Positions 31,303-38,567 of a stretch of DNA of 39,428 bases are shown in pieces (the stretch's first letter is position 1; each line of letters begins with the position of its first letter). The stretch covers positions 1-39,428 of the forward strand of contig JAFSCW010000107.1 in the NCBI GenBank assembly GCA_017436605.1, written 5' to 3'. The translations under genes were made by a program, and so were the position numbers. The notes below the pieces were generated by a model. It was given only the letters and a program-made list of their open reading frames with translations, was not told the DNA's origin and ran no database searches. This stretch comes from Clostridia bacterium (lineage in GTDB: Bacteria; Bacillota; Clostridia; Christensenellales; Aristaeellaceae).

Positions 31303-32622
31303 TTACTCGAAGATGATCTCGTCCTCGTCGATATTCAGTTCCATCTGAATCTTGACATTCTCGACAGCCTGCTCCGGCGTGATCTGGCCCAGCTCCAGCT
31401 GAACGATCGCGTTGAGCATCTCGCTGTTGAGGGTGTTGATGCCGTTGATGCTCGGCACGGAGATGGCGTGCTCCGCCATGTAGCCCACGTCAGCAACGAT
31501 CGGGTTGGTGGTGATGGCTTCCATCTCGTTGGCGGCCTTCACGGAAGAGAGGGTGAAGATCACGTCGGCATGGTTGGCCAGCAGGTCGGCGGAGCCGGCA
31601 GCCAGCTCGGCGAGCAGGTCGTGGCAGATCTCCGGATACTTGGTCGCGGAGTTGATGCCCATGCCCTGCGGCGCAGCGATGACGAACGGCTTCTCGTTGA
31701 ACTCGGAAACCGGGAACATCATGAAGGCGACGTCCTCGGAGAACTGCTGCGGATCCTTGTTGACCGCGCCGGCAACGTAGGTAGAGGAGTAGATCGGGCC
31801 ATAGTACGCGAAGCAGGTGCCGTCGCCAACCATGGTGTTGATGGACGGCCAGCCCTGCTGGGCGAGGTCGTGCGGGGTGATCTCGAGGGTGTTCGCGGCG
31901 TCATAGATGAACTGGAAGAAGCGCAGCATCGCGTCCTCGTCGAAGACCAGGGTGCTGTTCTCGTCGTAGTAGCGGCCGCCGAGGGTCTGCAGAACGTCGA
32001 GGAAGTCGGAACCGGCGCCCGGACGATGCGCCATGCCCCAGGTGCACACGCCGGCATTCTGGATGTCGTCGCACAGCTGGACGAACTGCTCCCAGGTGAA
32101 CTCGCCCGCGGCAACCTTGGCCGGGAGAGCCTCGGCCTCTTCCATGGTCCAGCCGAACTCGACCAGGCTGAGCTTGTTGTAGTAGATGACGCGGACCGGC
32201 AGGTCGAACGGCATCGCATAGGCCTTGCCGTCAACGGTGTAGCAATCGAACACGCCGTCGACAAAGGCGTCGGTATTCAGGTCGGAGATGTCCATGAGCA
32301 TGCCCACATCCACCATCGCCGGAACGTCGGAAACGGAGAAGATGTCCGGAGCGTCGCCGTTCTTGTAGGCGAAAATCAGGTTCTTGCCGTACTCGCCCCA
32401 GTCGATGCGCTGATAGTCCTTCTCAAACTCAATCTGGATGTCCTTGCCTTCGGCAGCATAGCGCTCCTCGAGGCGATCGGCAGCGGCAATCACGGCGTCC
32501 GGGATCGTCACAAAGTCATAGTTGTGCGCGATCTTGAGGGTGACAGTTTCGGCCATCGCGGTGAAGCTGACCAGGCAGAGGCACAGCGCCATCACGAGAG
32601 CGACCAGTTTACGGGTGTTCAT
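31303..32622 (-). CDS. ugpB: Extracellular solute-binding protein, family 1 (UgpB-like)
   Basis: This 439-residue binding protein is the first gene of the ugp-like operon. It has a signal peptide with hydrophobic core LVALVMALCLCLVSF and a signal peptidase I site AMA|ET; there is no lipobox. The mature chain starts VTLKIAHNYDF and contains YKNGDAPDIFSV, the family 1 pattern. Length matches UgpB/MalE-like proteins. GGAGG lies eight bases before the ATG. Binding of sn-glycerol-3-phosphate or glycerophosphodiesters is inferred from gene order; a sugar ligand is possible. Confidence 0.87.
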   Translation of the reverse strand: MNTRKLVALVMALCLCLVSFTAMAETVTLKIAHNYDFVTIPDAVIAAADRLEERYAAEGKDIQIEFEKDYQRIDWGEYGKNLIFAYKNGDAPDIFSVSDVPAMVDVGMLMDISDLNTDAFVDGVFDCYTVDGKAYAMPFDLPVRVIYYNKLSLVEFGWTMEEAEALPAKVAAGEFTWEQFVQLCDDIQNAGVCTWGMAHRPGAGSDFLDVLQTLGGRYYDENSTLVFDEDAMLRFFQFIYDAANTLEITPHDLAQQGWPSINTMVGDGTCFAYYGPIYSSTYVAGAVNKDPQQFSEDVAFMMFPVSEFNEKPFVIAAPQGMGINSATKYPEICHDLLAELAAGSADLLANHADVIFTLSSVKAANEMEAITTNPIVADVGYMAEHAISVPSINGINTLNSEMLNAIVQLELGQITPEQAVENVKIQMELNIDEDEIIFE

Positions 32623-32661
32623 GGTGAGATCCTCCTTCTCATTTTGCACAATTGCATTCAT

Positions 32662-32690
32662 ATTTTACCTGTCTGCACCTTTTTCGTCAA
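32662..32690 (-). promoter_or_regulatory. Promoter of the ugp-like operon
   Basis: On the minus strand, TTGACG and TAAAAT are separated by 17 bp, about 40-65 bp before the binding-protein start. Confidence 0.75.
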
Positions 32691-32773
32691 GATATGCAAT
32701 GGCGCTTTTGAGAAAAATCCCGTCGTTCTTTAGGAATCATATATTATATGAAAATAAGTATCTAACCTCTCCG

Positions 32774-34132
32774 TCAGGCAGACTGACGGCGGCTTCTCAG
32801 CGCGCGGATCGCCAGCCCCAGCGCAAGGCCCGCAGCCGCAGGCACAAGCCACCCAAGGTTCAGCCGATAAAACGGTAGCAGATGCTCGGCAAGGCCGACA
32901 GCGCCATCCAGATGCATCGCGCTGCGAAGACCGGCGGGCAGGGTCTTGATCAGATCAAACAGCGCTGCCGCGCCTGTCAGCACCGTGACGCTCACATACA
33001 CCGCCCTGTCGTGATCAAACAGCCTGCCGCACAGCGCAAGCAGAATCAGCGTGATCGCCAGCGGATACAGGAACATCAGCACGGGCAGGGAGTATTCCAG
33101 AATCCGGGACAAACCGAAATTGGACACGACAAAGGAAAAGACCGTGAACCCGATCGCCCAGGCCCTGTAGGTAAGCCTGCCCGGGAACATCCTCTCAAAG
33201 GCGTCGGCGCAGCTGGTCACAAGACCGATGGAGGTTTTCAGGCATGCACAGGTGATCGTCAGCGCGAGCACGACGCTGCCCGCCGCACCCAGATAATGTC
33301 CGGCGATCTGCGCCAGCGCGATGCCGCCGTTTTCGGAGGTCTCAAAAAGGCCGCGGGACTGCGCGCCCATCACGATGGTCGCCACATAGATGCCCGCCAT
33401 CAGCAGGCCCGTCAGCACGCCGGAGGCGAGCACATCCTTGGCGACGTCCTGATCCTGCATGACGCCCATCGACCGGATGATGTCGATCACGACGATGCCG
33501 AAGGCCAGACCGGCGATGGCGTCCATCGTGCCGTAGCCCTCGATAAAGCCGGAAAAGAGCGCCCCGCTTTCATAGGCGGCATCCGGCGCAACCAACGCGA
33601 CCGGCGCGGCCGGGCGGGAAAGCGCGGAGACGACGAGAATCGCCAGAAAGACGAGGAACAGCGGATTGATCAGCTTGCCGATCCAGACCGTGATCCCCGA
33701 AGGCCGGAGCGAGAAAAACAGAACCGCCGCGAAAAACAGCAGCGAAAAGACCAGCAGCACGGGCGCCTGCGGCGCGTCGCCGATCATCGGCGCGATGCCC
33801 GTGGTAAACGAGGTCGTCGCGCAGCGGGGAATGGCAAAAAACGGTCCGATCGTCAGATACAAAAGGCAGGTGAACACATAACCATAGCCCTTTCCCACCT
33901 TGCTGGAGAGCGCCTGCAGGCCGTCGGAATGCGTATTGCCGATCGCCGCAACGCCCAGAATCGGAATGCCCACAGCCGTCACGATAAATCCGATCATCGC
34001 AGGAATCACCCGGCTTCCCGCCAGCTGACCCAGATGAACCGGAAAAATCAGATTGCCCGCGCCGAAGAACATGCCAAAGAGCGTACCGGCCACAAGAATT
34101 TTCTGCTTTATCGTCAAACGGTTTCTTTTCAT
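32774..34132 (-). CDS. brnQ: Branched-chain amino acid carrier, BrnQ
   Basis: This 452-residue carrier of the LIVCS family takes up leucine, isoleucine and valine with Na+ or H+. The N-terminal motif ILVAGTLFGMFFGAGNLIFP is the family hallmark, and about twelve hydrophobic segments follow. Length is standard. It is divergent from a lysR-type gene with a well-formed intergenic control region, which suggests that regulator controls it. A short hairpin covers the stop codon but has no T-tail. Confidence 0.93.
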   Translation of the reverse strand: MKRNRLTIKQKILVAGTLFGMFFGAGNLIFPVHLGQLAGSRVIPAMIGFIVTAVGIPILGVAAIGNTHSDGLQALSSKVGKGYGYVFTCLLYLTIGPFFAIPRCATTSFTTGIAPMIGDAPQAPVLLVFSLLFFAAVLFFSLRPSGITVWIGKLINPLFLVFLAILVVSALSRPAAPVALVAPDAAYESGALFSGFIEGYGTMDAIAGLAFGIVVIDIIRSMGVMQDQDVAKDVLASGVLTGLLMAGIYVATIVMGAQSRGLFETSENGGIALAQIAGHYLGAAGSVVLALTITCACLKTSIGLVTSCADAFERMFPGRLTYRAWAIGFTVFSFVVSNFGLSRILEYSLPVLMFLYPLAITLILLALCGRLFDHDRAVYVSVTVLTGAAALFDLIKTLPAGLRSAMHLDGAVGLAEHLLPFYRLNLGWLVPAAAGLALGLAIRALRSRRQSA

Positions 34133-34182
34133 GGTTTCAGTTTCCTTTCCCGATCGCTTTCCCAGCGTTTTTTCTGATATTC

Positions 34183-34211
34183 ATTTTAACATTTCCCTTG
34201 CAATCTGAGAA
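34183..34211 (-). promoter_or_regulatory. Promoter of brnQ
   Basis: On the minus strand, TTCTCA and TAAAAT are separated by 17 bp, about 50-80 bp upstream of brnQ. The weak -35 is what an activator-dependent promoter would show. Confidence 0.6.
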
Positions 34212-34226
34212 ACGCATGTTCATAAT
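34198..34226 (+). promoter_or_regulatory. Promoter of the lysR-type gene
   Basis: TTGCAA and CATAAT are separated by exactly 17 bp. This promoter overlaps the brnQ promoter back to back. Confidence 0.7.
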
Positions 34227-34229
34227 AGA

Positions 34230-34250
34230 GATATGAGAAATTGTCATATC
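34230..34250. promoter_or_regulatory. LysR-type operator (inverted repeat with T-N11-A core)
   Basis: GATATG and CATATC are perfect arms separated by 9 bp. The element lies at the start site of the lysR gene, where binding would repress it, and centred about 64 bp upstream of the brnQ start site, the usual place for LysR-type activation. Confidence 0.7.
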
Positions 34251-34275
34251 CCCATGATGAAAGGAAGTTTCAGAT

Positions 34276-35154
34276 ATGGACAGCAAAAAGCTCGAAATCC
34301 TGATGACGGCAGCAGACCTGGGCAGCTTTACCAAGGCTTCCGAGGTCGTCGGCTATACGCAGTCCGGGCTGACGCATATGATGGATGTGCTCGAAAAAGA
34401 AATCGGCTTTCCGCTGCTGCATCGCAGCCACAGCGGTATCCGGCTCAGCAGCCAGGGCGAGCAGCTCATGCCCGCCATCCGCGAATTCCTGCAGGCCAAC
34501 GCGAACCTCGAAAACCAGATCCGCGCCATCGCGGAGCAAAAACATGAGGTCATCCGCGTCGCAGCCTATTCGAGCATCGCCATGCACTGGATGCCGGAGC
34601 TTCTGTATCGCTTCCGCCGCCTCTGCCCGGATGTGAGCGTCGATCTCCGCATGGTCGACCACGCGCTTGAGCCGTTCGAACTGCTGGAAAGCGGACAGAC
34701 CGACATGATCTTCGCCAGCCGGCATCCCTACAGCTTCTGCCAGTGGACGCCGCTGTACAGCGACAGGATGTACGCCATCCTGCCAAGGGATTATCCGCTG
34801 AACGGGCGCGAAGCTTTCCCCGTCGCAGAGTTTTCCGGTCAGGATTTTCTGATGCCCTATGGGCGTTTTGACTCGGATGTGCGCGCAGCGCTCGCGCCCA
34901 TGGGCGTCCACCTGAATGCACAGCTGTGCAAGGTGGACGACGAAACCGTGATCCGCATGGTCGGCAGGGGGCTGGGCATATCGATGATGACAGAGCTGAT
35001 GATCCGCGGCAGAACGGACGACGTCCTCTGCGTTCCTGTCGATCCGCCCGTCATCCGTGAGCTGGGCATGGGCGTCCATGTACGCAGAAAAATGTCCGAA
35101 AGCATGCAGATGCTGCACGACTGCGTGCTGGATTTCATCCACGACCGCGCATGA
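34276..35154 (+). CDS. LysR-family transcriptional regulator
   Basis: This 292-residue regulator has an N-terminal winged helix (residues 1-60, KLEILMTAADLGSFTKASEVVGYTQSGLT) and a two-lobed effector domain from about residue 90. Length is standard. AAGGA lies ten bases before the ATG. It is divergent from brnQ and has a matching operator between the genes, so it probably controls brnQ and itself. The effector is unknown, although branched-chain amino acids or derived acids are natural candidates. Confidence 0.92.
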   Translation: MDSKKLEILMTAADLGSFTKASEVVGYTQSGLTHMMDVLEKEIGFPLLHRSHSGIRLSSQGEQLMPAIREFLQANANLENQIRAIAEQKHEVIRVAAYSSIAMHWMPELLYRFRRLCPDVSVDLRMVDHALEPFELLESGQTDMIFASRHPYSFCQWTPLYSDRMYAILPRDYPLNGREAFPVAEFSGQDFLMPYGRFDSDVRAALAPMGVHLNAQLCKVDDETVIRMVGRGLGISMMTELMIRGRTDDVLCVPVDPPVIRELGMGVHVRRKMSESMQMLHDCVLDFIHDRA

Positions 35155-35252
35155 GCTCTGCGCGCCCCTTCATTCTGCACAAAATGTCAACGGTACCTGG
35201 TCGATCTTTCCTATTCATTCTGACCAAATCGACACAAATGCGCACAAACAGA

Positions 35253-35281
35253 TTGACAGCGCCGCCCGTCAGCGATACAAT
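35253..35281 (+). promoter_or_regulatory. Promoter of the MaoC-like/DUF554 pair
   Basis: A perfect TTGACA and TACAAT are separated by 17 bp. The likely leader before the MaoC-like gene is about 115 nt. Nothing else convincing is visible in the 248-bp gap after lysR. Confidence 0.75.
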
Positions 35282-35402
35282 ACCTTCCAACAAAAACCGA
35301 AGCAAAGAGCGATACCGGCGCGCATCCGGCAGCCCGGGTCTTTACATTGACAATCCGTGTATTCCGCTTAATCGCTCTGCGCATCAGGAAGGAACCGGAC
35401 GC

Positions 35403-35837
35403 ATGTACTTCGAAGATATCTCCACAGGCGCCGCCTATGCGCTTGAGCCTGTCGCCATCCTCAGGGAGCAGATCCTCTCGTTCGCCCGGGACTACGACTA
35501 TATCCCGCTCCATACCGACGAGGAATACGCAAAAACCACCCGCTTCGGCGGGCTGATCGCCCCCGGCGTCATGTCCTTCATGCTGGTCTGGACAAAATTC
35601 ATCGACAAAAACGTTTTCGGCAGGGAGCTCATCGCCGGGAAATCGACGAGCATGGAATGGATTCGTCCGGTCTATCCGGGCGACGTGCTTGCCGGACAGG
35701 CCTTCATCACCGGAAAGACGGCGCATGGCGCGCGCAGCGGCGAAATCGAAGTCACGGTCGAGGCCCGCAATCAGCGCGGCGAGCTCGTGCTGACCGACGT
35801 CACGAAGATCGTCGTTCAGCGCAGGCCGCAGGCATAA
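35403..35837 (+). CDS. MaoC-like hot-dog hydratase
   Basis: This 144-residue single hot-dog protein of the MaoC/(R)-enoyl-CoA hydratase family has the catalytic Asp and His in DYIPLHTDEEYA (D32, H37), followed by GGLIAPGVMSFML. Family members add water to enoyl-CoA or catalyse related dehydrations in acyl-CoA metabolism. The frame is open for 84 codons upstream, but that stretch contains the promoter; AAGGA lies before this ATG. It precedes the DUF554 gene by 37 bp in the same direction. A role in degrading branched-chain or other short acyl-CoAs is possible but unproven. Confidence 0.87.
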   Translation: MYFEDISTGAAYALEPVAILREQILSFARDYDYIPLHTDEEYAKTTRFGGLIAPGVMSFMLVWTKFIDKNVFGRELIAGKSTSMEWIRPVYPGDVLAGQAFITGKTAHGARSGEIEVTVEARNQRGELVLTDVTKIVVQRRPQA

Positions 35838-35874
35838 CGCCCCGACAAAAAACCACACAGGAGGAGCACGCATC

Positions 35875-36552
35875 ATGCTGGGTACAATCGTCAATACATC
35901 GACCATCCTCGCCGGCAGCGTCATCGGCAGCGTATTCAAAAAGGGCATCCGGGAAAAGCACCAGACAGCGCTGTTCACCGCGATGGGCATGGCGGCCGCC
36001 GGCCTCGGCATGAACGCCATCGTCCAGAACATGCCCAACAGCCGCTATCCCGTTTTGTTCATCGTCAGCCTTGCGCTGGGCAGTCTGCTGGGCAGCATCC
36101 TGAACCTCGACGATCGCTTCCAGCATCTGGCAGACAGGTTCTCCGTCGGGCATCTGAGCAAGGGACTGTCCACGGGTATTCTGCTGTTCTGCATCGGTAC
36201 GCTCTCCATCCTCGGCCCGATTCAGAGCGCCCTGAACGGCGATCATACGTATCTGTTCACCAACGCGACGCTCGACTTCGTCACCTCCATGGTCCTCGCC
36301 TCCACCTACGGCATCGGCATGGCGCTGACGGCAATCGTCCTGTTCTGCTGGCAGGGGAGCATCTATCTGCTTGCGCTCGCGCTGGGCTCGTTCATGACGC
36401 CGGAGATGATGACCGAGCTGTCCATCGTCGGCGGCTTTCTGATCTTCGGCTCCGGGCTTTCCATCCTCGGCATCAAGGACTGCAAGACCATGAACATGCT
36501 GCCGAGCCTGATCATCCCCGTTCTGTTCTGCGCGGCTGCAGGCGCGCTGTAA
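35875..36552 (+). CDS. DUF554-family integral membrane protein
   Basis: This 225-residue protein starts MLGTIVNTSTILAGSVIGS, the hallmark of the DUF554 (YdfK/YqgA) family, and has about seven hydrophobic segments including LSKGLSTGILLFCIGTLSILGP. Function of the family is not established. AGGAGG lies nine bases before the ATG. It probably shares a transcript with the MaoC-like gene. Confidence 0.9.
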   Translation: MLGTIVNTSTILAGSVIGSVFKKGIREKHQTALFTAMGMAAAGLGMNAIVQNMPNSRYPVLFIVSLALGSLLGSILNLDDRFQHLADRFSVGHLSKGLSTGILLFCIGTLSILGPIQSALNGDHTYLFTNATLDFVTSMVLASTYGIGMALTAIVLFCWQGSIYLLALALGSFMTPEMMTELSIVGGFLIFGSGLSILGIKDCKTMNMLPSLIIPVLFCAAAGAL

Positions 36553-36586
36553 GGCCCCCCTGCGGTTCCGGATTGCATACAGGCGC

Positions 36587-36623
36587 AAAACCCCGCCGGT
36601 TTTTTCTTAAAACCGGCGGGGTT
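36587..36623. terminator. Bidirectional terminator between DUF554 and mannitol-dehydrogenase-family genes
   Basis: AACCCCGCCGGTTTT and AAAACCGGCGGGGTT form a 15-bp stem with a very short loop. The minus-strand tail is TTTTG; the plus-strand tail (CATTTTG) is weaker. Confidence 0.85.
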
Positions 36624-36661
36624 CATTTTGTTATGAGCCGGAGACGGCGCCGTGTCCGGCG

Positions 36662-38272
36662 TCACGCCAAGTATTTTTCAAGCGTCGCCCGCACAGCCCC
36701 CGGGCCCGCGATCTCCTCCCGGAAGATCCTTTCGATGCGATCCGCCAGACCGAGTGCGCACAGATCGCTGCCGAAGATCACCTCATTGGCAAGGATTTCG
36801 CGCAGCTGACCCCTGTAGGTTTCCGGCCTGCCCAGCTCGACGCCGGAAAGCTTTGCCATCAGCTCGTCCTTCATCGGATCGGCGGAGATTTCCATCGGTT
36901 CTCCGTCGTCGCCCACGCCCAGCAGATAGCGCATCCAGCCGGCGATAGCCAGCGGAATGGCAATCAGTTCGTTCAGATCGCGCCCCTCGGCTATATAGCT
37001 CTTGATGGTCTCGCCGAAGCGGATGCCGACCTTCTGCGAGGTATCTGTTGCAATGCGCCGCGGGTCGTCCGGCATAAAGGCATTGGGCAGGCGCTCATGG
37101 ACCACCTCGTCAATAAACGCCTTCGGGCTCAGGATCTTCGGATCGACGACGACCGGCAGGCCCTCGGTATAGCCAAGGCGCATCACCAGCTTTCTGAGCA
37201 GCTCGTCCTTCATCTCCTCGCATACGCGCGTATAGCGCAGCAGACAGCCATAAACGGCCAGCGCGGTATGCAGGGGATTGAGGCAGGTGGTCACCTTCAT
37301 GCGCTCTGTACGGTTGACGGTATCCCGGTCGGTCAGATAGACGCCGGCCTTCTCCAGCGCAGGCCGGCCGTTGGGGAAGCGATCCTCCACGACCAGATAC
37401 TGCGGGCGTTCAGCATTGACAAACGGCGCAATAAACGTGCCCCGGGAGGTCACGATCGCGGCCATATCCTCGACGCCATCTTCTTGCAGGGAATCCTCGA
37501 TGGCCTTCGCCGGGCGCGGGGTGATCTTATCAATCATGCTCCACGGGAAGGCGACCCGCGCTTCATCCTCCAGATACGCGATGAAGCCGTCGCTGACATA
37601 GCCCCTTTCCCGCCATGCCCGCGCAATCTCCAGCACGGAACGCTTCAGCTTTTCGCCGTTGGCGCTGCAGTTGTCCATGGACACCAGCGCGATGGGATGC
37701 GCGCCCGCCCTGAAGCGCCTGAGCATCATCGCCGCGGCGATGCTCATCGCATGGCGCGCGCCGTCCGGCCCCGCGTTCATGTCGCCGATCACAAGCGGCG
37801 TCAGCTCGCCGGCCATGTTCCTGAGCGCATAGCCCTTCTCCGTGATCGTGAAGGAGACCATTTGCAGGGAGGGACTCTCGAAGATTTCAGCCAGGCGAGC
37901 CATCTGCCCGGCGTCCTGCCCATCCGCCCGCAGGCCCTCGGCGACGGAGGCGATGATCTCGCGGCTGGTCGTCGCATCCGGGTTGAGCGTGACGTTCAGG
38001 GTCAGGCAGTCAAACGGCTCGTACATCCTCGTGATGATTTCCCCATCAAAGGTCTCCGCCGCGATGATGCCGCGGTCCGCGAGCCCTTCCTCAAGGAGCC
38101 GCTGCTGCAGGGCGGCGATAAAGCCGCGGAAGATATTGCCCGCGCCGAAATGAACCCAGATCGGCTTGTCCTTCGTCCGCGCCGCCATCGCCCGCACATC
38201 GTACTGCGGCAGCGCGACATGCGCCTTTTCCCATGCCGCGCGATCCGCAAGCGCCGCATAATTCATTTTCAT
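36662..38272 (-). CDS. Mannitol dehydrogenase-family oxidoreductase (polyol/hexuronate type)
   Basis: This 536-residue enzyme has the two-domain layout of long-chain mannitol dehydrogenases, which include fructuronate, tagaturonate and mannitol reductases. The N-terminal Rossmann domain starts at IWVHFGAGNIFRGF and continues to ALVSMDNCSANGEKL. The C-terminal domain carries MKVTTCLNPLHTALA, which corresponds to the catalytic Lys-Asn-His motif, with one extra residue between Lys and Asn compared with K-x4-N-x2-H. The ATG chosen has GGGAGG nine bases upstream. NAD(H)-dependent interconversion of a ketose or ketouronate with a polyol or aldonate is the family reaction; the substrate is not clear. 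It is divergent from the phosphofructokinase gene. Confidence 0.88.
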   Translation of the reverse strand: MKMNYAALADRAAWEKAHVALPQYDVRAMAARTKDKPIWVHFGAGNIFRGFIAALQQRLLEEGLADRGIIAAETFDGEIITRMYEPFDCLTLNVTLNPDATTSREIIASVAEGLRADGQDAGQMARLAEIFESPSLQMVSFTITEKGYALRNMAGELTPLVIGDMNAGPDGARHAMSIAAAMMLRRFRAGAHPIALVSMDNCSANGEKLKRSVLEIARAWRERGYVSDGFIAYLEDEARVAFPWSMIDKITPRPAKAIEDSLQEDGVEDMAAIVTSRGTFIAPFVNAERPQYLVVEDRFPNGRPALEKAGVYLTDRDTVNRTERMKVTTCLNPLHTALAVYGCLLRYTRVCEEMKDELLRKLVMRLGYTEGLPVVVDPKILSPKAFIDEVVHERLPNAFMPDDPRRIATDTSQKVGIRFGETIKSYIAEGRDLNELIAIPLAIAGWMRYLLGVGDDGEPMEISADPMKDELMAKLSGVELGRPETYRGQLREILANEVIFGSDLCALGLADRIERIFREEIAGPGAVRATLEKYLA

Positions 38273-38348
38273 TCTGATCATCCTCCCGTGCTTTTTCGCC
38301 CCTCCGCCTTTGGCTGCGCGCCGGCGGCGTTTGCCTCGTCTGCCCTGT

Positions 38349-38357
38349 ATTATACCA
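38349..38357 (-). promoter_or_regulatory. Extended -10 of the mannitol-dehydrogenase-family gene
   Basis: On the minus strand, TG-G-TATAAT is a perfect extended -10 about 77 bp upstream of the start; no good -35 is visible. Confidence 0.6.
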
Positions 38358-38444
38358 CAGCCCAGTCGCCGCAGCCATTTTCTTCCCCGGAAAAATTCCT
38401 GAAACAGCAAGCCTTAAACGCACAGAAATTATGATAAATTCCTA

Positions 38445-38473
38445 TTTACCTTTAAACGGAAATGGATTATAAT
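38445..38473 (+). promoter_or_regulatory. Promoter of the PPi-phosphofructokinase gene
   Basis: TTTACC and a perfect TATAAT are separated by 17 bp, giving a leader of about 88 nt. The leader contains a short palindrome (CCGCATGCGG) but no riboswitch that I recognise. Confidence 0.75.
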
Positions 38474-38567
38474 GAACCGTATGCGATCACCGGACCGGCG
38501 CAGGCTGCCAGGCATCCCCGCCGCATGCGGAATTCAGCAAAACGAACTGCAAGGAGTGTCTTTTGAA

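Noticed and set aside
32771..32789. Hairpin CCGTCAG-N5-CTGACGG at the brnQ stop codon as a terminator
   Set aside because: It overlaps the stop codon and is not followed by a T-run on the minus strand.
38474..38567. Possible riboswitch in the leader of the PPi-phosphofructokinase gene
   Set aside because: Only a short palindrome is visible and there is no terminator-antiterminator pair.
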